Source of the DNA: Nocardioides sp. YIM 152315 | GTDB taxonomy: Bacteria > Actinomycetota > Actinomycetes > Propionibacteriales > Nocardioidaceae | Assembly: GCF_029210375.1 (NCBI RefSeq) | Contig: NZ_JARGER010000043.1 | Coordinates: 124,001-188,000, forward strand | Length of the DNA stretch: 64,000 nucleotides | Reading direction: 5' to 3' | In this document: positions 50,819 to 59,315 of the stretch, one piece after another | Layout: the number at the start of each line of letters is the position of its first letter | Position numbering within the stretch: position 1 is the first letter of the stretch | The notes under the pieces: generated by a model | What the model was told of the DNA's origin: nothing | The model's input: only the letters and a program-made list of their open reading frames with translations | Databases searched by the model: none | Translations under genes and position numbers: made by a program

Positions 50819-53665
50819 TCAGCCCACCTCTTTTCGCTGAGTGCTCGCCGGCACCTGCGCGCTGCCCGAGAGCAGGATCGCCATCGTCACTGCGTCGCGT
50901 CCGGCGAGCTCATGCAGCTGAAGGCGGCAGGAGAAGCCGTCCGCCAGGACCAGCGCTTCCGGTGCCTCGCGGACGGCAGGGAGTAGGTCGTGCTCGGCGA
51001 CTGCCACTGAAACCTCGTAGTGGCCAGCTTCGACCCCGAAGTTGCCTGCGAGTCCGCAGCATCCGCCCAACGTCTGGACGGTCGCGCCTGTTCGTCGGAG
51101 TAGCTCGGCGTCGCTGTCCCACCCGAGGACTGACGAGTGGTGACAGTGTGGCTGCGCGACAAGGGTGGTCCCGGACAGGTCTGGTGGTGACCAGTTCGGG
51201 GCTTGTAGAAGTGCCTCTGCGAGCGTGGACATTGAGCGCACCACGTCCGACGTTCGCGGATCGTCTCCAATGAGCTCGAGGGCATCACTTCTCCACGTAG
51301 CGAGGCACGATGGTTCCAGGCCGACGATTCGGATCCTCTGCGCGGCGAACGGGTGCAGTACATCCAGTGATGCCAAGAGCTGGCGGCGGGCGGCTTCGCG
51401 TTGACCTGTCGAGATCCACGTCAGCCCGCAGCAAGCCTTTTCACGGATGACAGTCGGCGCATACCCGGCACCTTGAAGGGTAGTGACGAGGGCCGAGACG
51501 GAATCGCCTTCGAACGAGTCGGAGAACGAGTCGACCCAGATGGCGATAGGAGTTCCTTCCATGGCTGGCACAACCACGGAGGAGCGTCGAGGGGATGAAG
51601 CGAAACGTGGCAAGCCTCGACGTTGATCGATGCCAGCTAGCCATCTGATGGGATAGGCAAACAGGCGCATCCCTGCGAATCGATTCACGACCGGGCCGAG
51701 TCGAAGGGCAGTCACGAGGCGTGCCCATCTCGGCAGCCAACCCAGCGCGTAGTGAGCTCGGGGCCGGAGGCGTCGGCGATAGCGCTCCTCCGTTGCGATG
51801 GACTTGTACGTGGCCATGTCAACCCCGGTCGGGCAGTCGCGGGAGCAGCCCTTGCAAGACAGACAAAGATCGAGTGCTTCTGCCACCTCCGGCGAACGCC
51901 AAGACTCCACGACTTCACCGTTGACTAGCTCTTGGAGAAGGCGAGCGCGGCCGCGGGTTGAGTCCTTCTCTGCACCGGTGGCTTGATAGGACGGACACAT
52001 CACGCGCCCGGCACTCGTGCCGTTCACCAGGCACTTGCCAACGCCCGAGCATCGGTGAACCTCCGCCGCGAACTCCGGATGCAAGAGGGCAAGCGGACTC
52101 GACAAGGAACTGGGTGCACGAAGCGCCGTTCCCAAGGGTTCAGGGTCAACGATGATGCCCGGGTTCAGGATGTTGTCGGGGTCAAAGATGGCCTTAACAG
52201 CGGCCATCAACTGCAGAGCTTCTGCTGAGTACATCTGCCCCAGGACGGCCGACCTTGCCCGCCCGTCGCCGTGCTCACCAGACATCGAGCCGCCGTATCG
52301 CGCGACGAGTCGGGCGGCGTCTTCAACGAACGACCGGTAGCGGTCTGCGCCATCGGTGCTCGTCAATGGGAAGTCGATGCGGCAATGAACGCAGCCCTCG
52401 CCGAAGTGACCGTATGGGAGGGCATGCATGTCGTGCTTGCCGAGGAGGTCCTCGAACTCTCGGAGGTAGGCGCCAAGTGCTTCGGGAGGTACCGCCGCGT
52501 CCTCCCAGCCACCGTACGCGGGTGCGTCGAGGCTTTGCTCTGCGAGGCCAGCGCCGTCCGCCCGGACTCGCCAAATGGCCGCGGCGATTGCCGGATCCTC
52601 GACTGCCCATCCTTCGAGCGTCCGGCTAGCGGCGATGAGGTTGGCAGCTTGCTTGTTGAGGACATCGAGGTCATCGCCGACCAGCTCTACGAACATCCAG
52701 GCGTCCCCATCTGGGAGCGGCGGCAGCGCTGCAGAACCCTGTCGACGTCGAACGACATCGACGATTCGTCGGTCGAGGCCTTCAGCGGCGACAGCCCCGG
52801 CGGTCGCTAGTAGAGGTGCGTCATCCGCGGCATCGGGCATGCTCGAGTAGCCGAGGACTACGGTCAGTTTGTGCGGGGCATCCTCTACGAGTCGAACCGT
52901 CGCCTCAGTCACGACTGCGAGGGTTCCCTCGGTCCCAGCGAGGAAGCGAGCGACATTGAACCCGTTCTCCGGAAGTAGGTGTTCCAGCGAGTAGCCGGAG
53001 ACCTGGCGGCTGAATCGGCCGAACTCCGTTCGGATGAGGGCGAGGTTGTCCATCACCAAGCGTCGGAGCGACGCGAGCAGGGGGGACCCCGCACCGTCGC
53101 CAGAGTCGTCGAGAACTAGCAGCTCGCCGGTTCCCGCGATCGCCCGCAGAGCGACGATGTTGTCGGCTGTGCGGCCGTACCCGAGCGCTCGAGGACCACA
53201 CGCATTGTTGCCGATCATGCCTCCGACTGTGCACCGGTCGCTCGTCGAAGGATCAGGGCCGAACCGCAAACCGAACCCAGCTGCCTGCCTTTGAAGATCG
53301 GCTTGCACCACTCCGGGTTCGATCGTGGCGGTCTTGGCGTCCGCGTCGATCGTGACGACGTTCGTCATGTGACGAGTGAAGTCGACGATGAGCCCTGGAC
53401 CGATCGCGTTGCCAGCGCAAGAGGTTCCCGTTCCACGCGGGGTGACGGCGACCCGGATGGTCCGGCACCACTCAAGAGTGCGTGCGACGGCCATTTCGTC
53501 CTGCGGATAGGCGATCGCCTCAGGGACGATCCGGTGCAGGCCCGCGTCGCTGGCGTACAGCGACCGGGTGAGCCGCGACCTGTCGAGATCCGTCTCGATC
53601 ATCTCAAGCCCGGTCCAGTCGACAACGTGCCCGTTCCGCTGCGGTCTAACCCGCGACCGCTCCAT
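50819..53665 (-). CDS. Fused FAD-linked oxidase / Fe-S protein (GlcD-GlcF or D-lactate dehydrogenase type)
   Basis: The protein of about 948 residues joins two subunits usually separate. The N-terminal half is a PCMH/VAO FAD domain (AVTPRGTGTSCAGNAIGPGL, GGMIGNNACGPRALGYGRTA, FLAGTEGTLAVVTEATVRL, C-terminal MSGEHGDGRARS). The second half is a GlcF-like ferredoxin domain with cluster cysteines in CSGVGKC and CLSCKGCSRDCPTGVD, then two CCG domains (ACCGLTW, GGCCGLAG). It oxidises a 2-hydroxy acid such as D-lactate or glycolate, passing electrons to the membrane. ATG 53665 has AGGAG at good spacing; ATG 53683 is an alternative. Confidence 0.88.
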   Translation of the reverse strand: MERSRVRPQRNGHVVDWTGLEMIETDLDRSRLTRSLYASDAGLHRIVPEAIAYPQDEMAVARTLEWCRTIRVAVTPRGTGTSCAGNAIGPGLIVDFTRHMTNVVTIDADAKTATIEPGVVQADLQRQAAGFGLRFGPDPSTSDRCTVGGMIGNNACGPRALGYGRTADNIVALRAIAGTGELLVLDDSGDGAGSPLLASLRRLVMDNLALIRTEFGRFSRQVSGYSLEHLLPENGFNVARFLAGTEGTLAVVTEATVRLVEDAPHKLTVVLGYSSMPDAADDAPLLATAGAVAAEGLDRRIVDVVRRRQGSAALPPLPDGDAWMFVELVGDDLDVLNKQAANLIAASRTLEGWAVEDPAIAAAIWRVRADGAGLAEQSLDAPAYGGWEDAAVPPEALGAYLREFEDLLGKHDMHALPYGHFGEGCVHCRIDFPLTSTDGADRYRSFVEDAARLVARYGGSMSGEHGDGRARSAVLGQMYSAEALQLMAAVKAIFDPDNILNPGIIVDPEPLGTALRAPSSLSSPLALLHPEFAAEVHRCSGVGKCLVNGTSAGRVMCPSYQATGAEKDSTRGRARLLQELVNGEVVESWRSPEVAEALDLCLSCKGCSRDCPTGVDMATYKSIATEERYRRRLRPRAHYALGWLPRWARLVTALRLGPVVNRFAGMRLFAYPIRWLAGIDQRRGLPRFASSPRRSSVVVPAMEGTPIAIWVDSFSDSFEGDSVSALVTTLQGAGYAPTVIREKACCGLTWISTGQREAARRQLLASLDVLHPFAAQRIRIVGLEPSCLATWRSDALELIGDDPRTSDVVRSMSTLAEALLQAPNWSPPDLSGTTLVAQPHCHHSSVLGWDSDAELLRRTGATVQTLGGCCGLAGNFGVEAGHYEVSVAVAEHDLLPAVREAPEALVLADGFSCRLQLHELAGRDAVTMAILLSGSAQVPASTQRKEVG

Positions 53666-53735
53666 CACATTCTCCTCATCCATCGATAGCGCCCCCTCCA
53701 GGCCCGAGCTCCGGGTTGGCGCAGCGACATGCGTG

Positions 53736-53773
53736 GGCGGCGCCTGAACGGCAGTTTGCGTTCAGGCGCCGCC
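53736..53773. terminator. Strong 15-bp hairpin between isomerase and oxidase genes
   Basis: GGCGGCGCCTGAACG (53736-53750) and its perfect complement (53759-53773) are separated by an 8-nt loop. It lies downstream of the leftward isomerase-like gene (stop at 53832) and upstream of the oxidase start, so it can separate two transcripts. No T tract follows in the leftward direction. Confidence 0.6.
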
Positions 53774-53831
53774 GCGGCTGTGCGCTCGGGTGTGAGCCGC
53801 CCGCGCAGTCAGCCGCTTCTCGCGGCGTTCC

Positions 53832-54596
53832 TCAGTAGCCGACAAAGACCGACTTCAGGTACGAAGCCGTGCGCTCGTCGTCCGGGGCTACGTCAGAAGG
53901 TCGAATCGCCGCAAGCCGTCCAAATACAAGTCGAACGAAGGCTTCAGCCGACATCGTGAGGTCTGCGTTGGTCGCGTTCTCAAGAGACTCGATCGCCGTG
54001 ACCAGCCCGAGCTCGACGAGTAAGTAGGCCTCAGGGTCGACGACACGAACAACGATCTTCTGTGCCTCCTTGACCTCGCGTCCGCTTCGGGGGGCGATGC
54101 CCGGGAGTTGCTCCAGGAGGAAGGCCAGGTGTTCGGCCGGGATCGTTGCGTACCGGTTCGAGGCGACCTCGACGTCCCAGGTGTGCACAATGTGCTCCTG
54201 CAGTCGCATCCCCAGGAATTCGGTCAGAGGCCATACCGAACCGAACGCCGGGACCTTGTCCAGCGCGCTGTCGATCCCGTCCACGAGGTCAACGAAGTCC
54301 TCGTCTGCGTTGAGTCCGTCCCGGACCTGCTCATCTGGAGACTTGGCGTTCCATTTGTCCCAGATCGCCACGAAGTCGTCCTGCGTTGGCGCGTCCTCGC
54401 CGGCCAGCAGGCGAGTCAAGATCAGTCCGAAGATCTCGGCACCTGACCCGAGGTGCGAGAGCACGTCGCTGACGTTCCATTCCTCGGGATACGCCGCCGC
54501 GTCGGCCGCAGGCGAGGCTGGGAAGCCCATCACGGCCACAAGGCGATCGTGGGAGGTGCGGAGTGCGTCGCGGAGTTGCGCGAGGTTCTGCGTCAT
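53832..54596 (-). CDS. Maleylpyruvate isomerase family mycothiol-dependent enzyme
   Basis: The 254-residue protein has the DinB-like four-helix MDMPI domain: LRDALRTSHDRLVAVMGFPA, WNVSDVLSHLGSGAEIFGLI (first metal His) and RLQEHIVHTWDVEVAS (HxxxHxWD metal ligands), followed by a C-terminal SCP-like part. Family members use mycothiol as cofactor, for example in maleylpyruvate isomerisation. ATG 54596 has GGAAGGAAA upstream. It follows the CoxG-like gene by 32 nt. The actual substrate is unknown; it may detoxify or isomerise an intermediate of this catabolic locus. Confidence 0.85.
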   Translation of the reverse strand: MTQNLAQLRDALRTSHDRLVAVMGFPASPAADAAAYPEEWNVSDVLSHLGSGAEIFGLILTRLLAGEDAPTQDDFVAIWDKWNAKSPDEQVRDGLNADEDFVDLVDGIDSALDKVPAFGSVWPLTEFLGMRLQEHIVHTWDVEVASNRYATIPAEHLAFLLEQLPGIAPRSGREVKEAQKIVVRVVDPEAYLLVELGLVTAIESLENATNADLTMSAEAFVRLVFGRLAAIRPSDVAPDDERTASYLKSVFVGY

Positions 54597-54628
54597 GCTG
54601 ATTTCCTTCCTTGTCTTTGTCGCGGCGG

Positions 54629-55276
54629 TCAGGACGAGACCCAGCGGCGGATCAATAGAACGAGAAGCACGACGACAAGGCCCCCCGCAGCGAGAAGGCG
54701 CTTGTCCGGTACGCCGGCCACGGAGAGCAAGTCGACCGGCTCAGCGGACGGCGAGTTCGGCTCCGGGGCGGCGTGCACCTCGCCTGGCACCCGTGTCGAG
54801 CCGACGGTCGGCTCACCTGGCTGAGGGTTCTTCGTCGCCTCGATGTCCTTCGCGAGGGCGTCCGCGAACTGACCAATGATCTTGCGTCCGACGTCGTTCA
54901 TCAGCCCGCGGCCCAGTTGCGCGGGCTTTCCCGTGATCGCGAGATCGGTGATGAGCTGGACCTCAGTGTCATCGCCACTTGGCGAGAGGATCGCGTCTAC
55001 GGTCGCTGACGCATCGCTTGTGCCCTTGACGTCCCGGCCCGACAGTTCGATCTTGGCCTTCAGGCCATCCCTGTCGCGCTCGACGATCTTCGCCTTACCG
55101 TTGTAAGTCATGACGACCGGGCCGAGCTTCACCTTGACCGTGCCGGCAAAGTCGTCGCCATTGACCTCTGTCAGGGCCGCGCCCGGCATGCAGGTGGCGA
55201 TACGCGGAACGTCAAGCAGGAGGTCGAATGCCTCCTGCGGCTCCAAGCCGACGACGAACGAGTGGGTCAGTTTCAT
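54629..55276 (-). CDS. CoxG-like SRPBCC protein with C-terminal membrane anchor
   Basis: The 215-residue protein has a CoxG/START-like domain (MKLTHSFVVGLEPQEAFDLL, RIATCMPGAALTEVNGDDFA, GTVKVKLGPVVMTYNGKA), a proline-rich linker and a C-terminal helix LLAAGGLVVVLLVLLIRRWV that should anchor it to the cytoplasmic membrane. CoxG proteins tether molybdenum hydroxylases of the CO-dehydrogenase family to the membrane, which fits the CoxL-like gene at 62050. The gene order is unusual, since a regulator and the ABC operon lie between them. Confidence 0.88.
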   Translation of the reverse strand: MKLTHSFVVGLEPQEAFDLLLDVPRIATCMPGAALTEVNGDDFAGTVKVKLGPVVMTYNGKAKIVERDRDGLKAKIELSGRDVKGTSDASATVDAILSPSGDDTEVQLITDLAITGKPAQLGRGLMNDVGRKIIGQFADALAKDIEATKNPQPGEPTVGSTRVPGEVHAAPEPNSPSAEPVDLLSVAGVPDKRLLAAGGLVVVLLVLLIRRWVSS

Positions 55277-55382
55277 GTGATCTCTCCGTTAGTGAATGCA
55301 GGCGTGGTCAAGCAGGCGCGCGCCATCGCCCCACGACGGTGTGGGGGATGTGCGGCGGATGACCCGCTCGTACTGCCTGGGC

Positions 55383-56141
55383 TTATGCCTTGCGGGCTCG
55401 GGGGGCGGATTCCTCGACGTCGTCGGCGACGACCACATGTTCGAGGTGCCGCATTAGTGAGATGCGCGCTCCCTCGATGTGTTCACGCATGACGAGCTCT
55501 GCGCGAGCTCCGTCTCGGCGCGCGATGGCCTGGTAGATCTCGAAGTGGCCCGCCTCTGCGACGTTCGCACGCCCCGGCAGGGCCAGGGTGACGTTCCGGT
55601 AGTGAAGGATCCGGCCATAGAGCAACTCGAGCGGCTCGAGCAATTGCGTGCTGTGCGCGTACTGGTGAACAGCGCGGTGGAATTGATCCGCCTCAGTCAC
55701 GGCGGCGCCACCCTCCACGTGATCGTGCTCATCCTCGTGGACGAGTGTGTGTAGGTGCTCAAGCTCGTCGGGTGTGATCCGTTCGGCAGCTAGCCGCGCA
55801 GCGAGAGCTTCGAGCGCGCCCCGCACGCGGTAGATGTCGTCTGCCTCTTCGATAGAGATCGATGCGACGAAGATTCCTCCGCGCGGACGGACGTCGAGGA
55901 GGCCGTCTTGCTGCAGCCGGCGGACCGATTCGCGAACAGGATTGCGGCTGATACCGAGCTGCTCCGCGATCTTGGACTCGTAGATTCGCTCACCTACCGC
56001 GAGATGGCCTTCCAAAATGGCGCTTCGCAGCGTCTGGTAGGCCCGCTCCTGTAGCGACGGGTGATCCGCGATCGTGATGAGGCTGAGCGAGGAGGCACCT
56101 TCGCCCGTGCCGCCCATACGATCCGAATCGTTCTCACTCAT
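55383..56141 (-). CDS. GntR-family regulator, FadR subfamily (FCD domain)
   Basis: The 252-residue protein has the GntR winged helix (SLQERAYQTLRSAILEGHLA, ESKIAEQLGISRNPVRESVR, LQQDGLLDVRPRGGIFV) and a helical FCD ligand domain with metal-binding residues in EADQFHRAVHQYAHS and AEAGHFEIYQAIARRD. Such proteins repress catabolic operons and release DNA on binding a carboxylate. ATG 56141 overlaps the dehydrogenase stop (ATGA), so it is co-transcribed with its presumed targets. Confidence 0.92.
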   Translation of the reverse strand: MSENDSDRMGGTGEGASSLSLITIADHPSLQERAYQTLRSAILEGHLAVGERIYESKIAEQLGISRNPVRESVRRLQQDGLLDVRPRGGIFVASISIEEADDIYRVRGALEALAARLAAERITPDELEHLHTLVHEDEHDHVEGGAAVTEADQFHRAVHQYAHSTQLLEPLELLYGRILHYRNVTLALPGRANVAEAGHFEIYQAIARRDGARAELVMREHIEGARISLMRHLEHVVVADDVEESAPRARKA

Positions 56142-57259
56142 GGTGAACTCCCTTCGCCGAGGTCTCCCACACCTGCCGTGAGCAACTCTGTTCCCAGGGT
56201 TGCATTGTCCACTGCGCCGAGAACTGCTGCGACCACCTGGTCGGTCGTAGCGTCGCCGCCCATGTCTCTGGTTCGCGGACCGCGGTCGACGACGGACCGC
56301 AGCGCAGCCATCACGAGGCCGCCCGCCTCGACCTCGCCTAGGTGCTCGAGCATCATCGCTGCGCTCCAGATCGCACCGACGGGGTTCCCGATTCCCCGTC
56401 CCGCGATGTCCGGTGCAGAGCCGTGCACGGGCTCGAACATGCTGGGGAAGTCTCGCTCCGGATTGAGGTTGGCCGACGCAGCCAGCCCCAGACTGCCCTG
56501 GAGCGCTGCTCCTAGGTCAGTCAGGATGTCGCCGAAGAGGTTGCTGGCGACGACGACGTCTAGTGTCTCTGGCGCTGACACGAATCGCGCAGCCAGCGCG
56601 TCGACGTGGTAGTGCGTGACATTCACGTCCGGATAGTCCTGCGCCACTCGGTCAACGACTTCGTCCCAGAGGACGGCGCTGTATTGCAGCGCGTTCGACT
56701 TCGTGGCGCTCGCCAGGCGGCCGCGTCGCTGGCGGGCAGTTTCCATCGCGTACCGAACGACGCGCTCGATCCCGTTCTCGGTGAACACCGAGACTTGCGT
56801 TGCGACACGTCCCGAACTTGTCTTGAGGATTCCACCGGAGCCCGAATACTCACCTTCGGCGTTCTCTCGTACGCACAGAATGTCCAGGTCACCGACGCCC
56901 TTGTCGCGCAGTGGTCCTTCGACGCCGGACCACAGCTGAAGTGGCCGCACGTTCGCGTACTGCCTGAACTCCTGACGGATAGGGATGAGAAGCCCGCGCA
57001 GCGAGATGTGGTCCGGTACACCAGGAAAGCCGACGGCGCCCAGCAAGATGGCGTCCGAACCGCGGAGCTGGTCCAGGCCGTCCGACGGCATCATCGAACC
57101 GTGCTCGACGTACCACTCGCACGACCAGGGAACCTCTACCCAGTCGACGCTGAAAGCGCCGGTCTTCGTGGCAACGCGGTCGACGACCGCCATCGCGCCG
57201 GGGGTGACCTCCTTGCCAATGCCATCGCCGGCAATGACCGTCACCCGGTAGGTCTTCAC
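56138..57259 (-). CDS. Tartrate/D-malate dehydrogenase family protein (isopropylmalate dehydrogenase fold)
   Basis: This 373-residue NAD-dependent beta-decarboxylating dehydrogenase reads VTVIAGDGIGKEVTPGAM, GAVGFPGVPDHISLRGLLIP, IRQEFRQYANVRPLQLW, VRENAEGEYSGSGG, SNLFGDILTDLGAALQGSLG and FEPVHGSAPDIAGRGIGNPV. HISLRGLLIPIR and the absence of the leucine-pathway SSLR loop point to the tartrate/D-malate branch rather than LeuB. The GTG at 57259 overlaps the asparaginase stop (GTGA). It probably oxidises a 2-hydroxy diacid produced in this pathway. Confidence 0.88.
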   Translation of the reverse strand: MKTYRVTVIAGDGIGKEVTPGAMAVVDRVATKTGAFSVDWVEVPWSCEWYVEHGSMMPSDGLDQLRGSDAILLGAVGFPGVPDHISLRGLLIPIRQEFRQYANVRPLQLWSGVEGPLRDKGVGDLDILCVRENAEGEYSGSGGILKTSSGRVATQVSVFTENGIERVVRYAMETARQRRGRLASATKSNALQYSAVLWDEVVDRVAQDYPDVNVTHYHVDALAARFVSAPETLDVVVASNLFGDILTDLGAALQGSLGLAASANLNPERDFPSMFEPVHGSAPDIAGRGIGNPVGAIWSAAMMLEHLGEVEAGGLVMAALRSVVDRGPRTRDMGGDATTDQVVAAVLGAVDNATLGTELLTAGVGDLGEGSSP

Positions 57260-58272
57260 GGTCCCACCTCCGCCAGGGAAGAGAATCTGGCACGGACGGC
57301 GCTCAGCGAGCCGCCCTCACCAAGTGCTGCGCTCAGCGCGATCCATGCCTTCTCCGTAGTGAGTGACCCTGCCGACAGCAGTGGTAGGTCAGCAAGTGGG
57401 GAGCCGGTACCGCCCGTGGGCGGATTCGGAACAGATCCAGACGGCGCTCGCGACGAGACGACGACCACCGTGTCAGTTGCTGCCAACCGTTCGAGCGCCT
57501 CGAACATCTTGGGCGGTATACCTCCCGCTCCGGGCAGACCCTCGATAACCACTCCCCTGACTCCGCGAGCAGCTACGGCGTCAAGGAGGTCACCCTCTGC
57601 ACCCGGGAAGACCTTTACGATCTCGACCCCTTCGACGGGCGTTCCCCTCAATCTCGGCATCGTCGGCGGAACGCGGAGGAAGTGAGGCCCGTCGCCGTCC
57701 ACGACCCCAACCGAACCGTCAGTGTCGAGGAACGCGTTGTTGGCCGAGCGGGCCATCTTCCAGCACCCTCGCGCCGAGAGGATCTTGCCGGCGAAGCAGA
57801 CGAGCACGCCACGCCCGGCCGCCTCCGGGCTTCCAGCGACTCGGACAGCGTCCGCCAGGTTCGCGGGACCGTCGGGATCGGCCTCGTCGGCCTTTCGCAT
57901 TGCCCCGGTGAACACGACCGGCACGGTCGCATCGACGTACAGGTCCGAGACGAACGAGACGTACTCGAGTGTCGTGGTGCCGACGGTGACGACAACCCCT
58001 GCCACGTCCTCGTCATCGAGCGCCGCCCCGACTGAGCGTGCGATCGATGCCATGTCGGCAATCGTCATCGCCCAACTGGGAGTCCTCCGAAGCTCGAGGA
58101 CTTCCGCCCTCTCGAGGCCCGGAGCGAGGCGGGCGATCTCTGCAGCTCCGAGCGCGGGCGCTGTCCGGCCAGTGGCAGGATCGAGCCGGGTTGCGATCGT
58201 TCCTCCGGTGGTCAGGAGTTTCAGCGTCCCCGGCGACCCGTCGGCGCGCCGCGACGTCTCGTGCAGAGTCAC
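57256..58272 (-). CDS. Asparaginase family amidohydrolase
   Basis: The 338-residue protein has the type I/II asparaginase motifs: KLLTTGGTIATRLDPATGRT with the first catalytic Thr, VVTVGTTTLEYVSFVSDL with the second Thr region (normally HGTDT, here VGTTT), and PANLADAVRVAGS. The GTDT block is altered to GTTT, replacing the conserved Asp by Thr, so the substrate or mechanism may differ from asparagine hydrolysis. The GTG at 58272 overlaps the permease stop. It probably removes an amide from the imported compound. Confidence 0.85.
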   Translation of the reverse strand: MTLHETSRRADGSPGTLKLLTTGGTIATRLDPATGRTAPALGAAEIARLAPGLERAEVLELRRTPSWAMTIADMASIARSVGAALDDEDVAGVVVTVGTTTLEYVSFVSDLYVDATVPVVFTGAMRKADEADPDGPANLADAVRVAGSPEAAGRGVLVCFAGKILSARGCWKMARSANNAFLDTDGSVGVVDGDGPHFLRVPPTMPRLRGTPVEGVEIVKVFPGAEGDLLDAVAARGVRGVVIEGLPGAGGIPPKMFEALERLAATDTVVVVSSRAPSGSVPNPPTGGTGSPLADLPLLSAGSLTTEKAWIALSAALGEGGSLSAVRARFSSLAEVGP

Positions 58273-59315
58273 TTGATGATTCCGATCTTCGAGCGGTCGA
58301 GCGAGAGCAGCACCGCGCCCACCAGGACGATGCCCTGGGTGATCAGCTGCACCTCGCCGGAGACGCCGAGGATGATCATGCCGTTGAGGAGCATGGAAAG
58401 CACCAGGGCCCCGATGACTGTGTTCACGACGTTTCCGATCCCACCGGTGAGCGGCGTGCCGCCCAGTACCACGGCGGCGATCGCGGTCAGCTCGAACCCG
58501 CTCGCAGCGTCGGGGGTTGCAGCGCCGACGCGCGCCGAGAGCACGATGCCTCCGATGGCTGCCATGAGACCGCCGAAGCAGAACAGTGCGATCTTCACCC
58601 GGTTGACGTGAATTCCGGACAGCTTCGCGACCCGCTCCTGACCGCCGAGCGCGACCGTTCGCCGGCCGAACGACGTCAGGTGGAGGAGGATGGCGGTACC
58701 AGCGAAGCAGATGGCGAAGACGATGTAGATGCCGGGACGCTGCCCGAACCACAACCATCCATCGGGCACGTTCTCGGGCTGGGCACCAGAGATCTTGATG
58801 CTGATGCCGCGGGCAACGGAAAGCATGCCGAGCGTCACGATGAACGACGGCACCTTGAGGATTGCGAACGCGACGCCGTTGCAGAATCCCGCGGCGATGC
58901 CAGCGAGGATTGCCGCAGCTAGGCCGACGACGATGCCGTGCTCGTTGGCGACGATGGCTCCGACCATTCCGGACAGAGCGACGACCGATCCAACAGACAG
59001 GTCGATGCTGCCGGCGATGATGATCAAGGTGACGCCGAAGGCCGGGATAGCGATGATCGCCGTCTGCTGAAGGAGGAACTGGAAGTTCGTCGTGTTCAGG
59101 AACCGGTCCCCGGCGGTCAGGCTGAAGAAGGCCGTTACGGCGATCAGAGACAGGAAGGGAACCAGCCAGGCCGGAAGAAGTCGAGTGCCACGGCTCAGCG
59201 GGTTGCGACGCTTGGCGCCACCTCCCGACGTCGGGGCCGCCGGCGAGATGACGGTGGGAGTGACGGCAGCGGCTCCACTTGCGGAGACGCCCGTGTGTTC
59301 GCTCTGGGTGTTCAT
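58269..59315 (-). CDS. Ribose-type ABC transporter permease (RbsC family)
   Basis: The 348-residue permease has a proline- and serine-rich cytoplasmic N-terminus of about 45 residues, then about ten hydrophobic segments with the RbsC-type signatures FGVTLIIIAGSIDLSVGSVV, VPSFIVTLGMLSVARGI and LGGTPLTGGIGNVVNTVIGA. It forms the channel for the importer whose ATPase gene overlaps its start (ATGA at 59312-59315). Although the family is named for ribose, members carry many other solutes. Confidence 0.92.
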   Translation of the reverse strand: MNTQSEHTGVSASGAAAVTPTVISPAAPTSGGGAKRRNPLSRGTRLLPAWLVPFLSLIAVTAFFSLTAGDRFLNTTNFQFLLQQTAIIAIPAFGVTLIIIAGSIDLSVGSVVALSGMVGAIVANEHGIVVGLAAAILAGIAAGFCNGVAFAILKVPSFIVTLGMLSVARGISIKISGAQPENVPDGWLWFGQRPGIYIVFAICFAGTAILLHLTSFGRRTVALGGQERVAKLSGIHVNRVKIALFCFGGLMAAIGGIVLSARVGAATPDAASGFELTAIAAVVLGGTPLTGGIGNVVNTVIGALVLSMLLNGMIILGVSGEVQLITQGIVLVGAVLLSLDRSKIGIIK

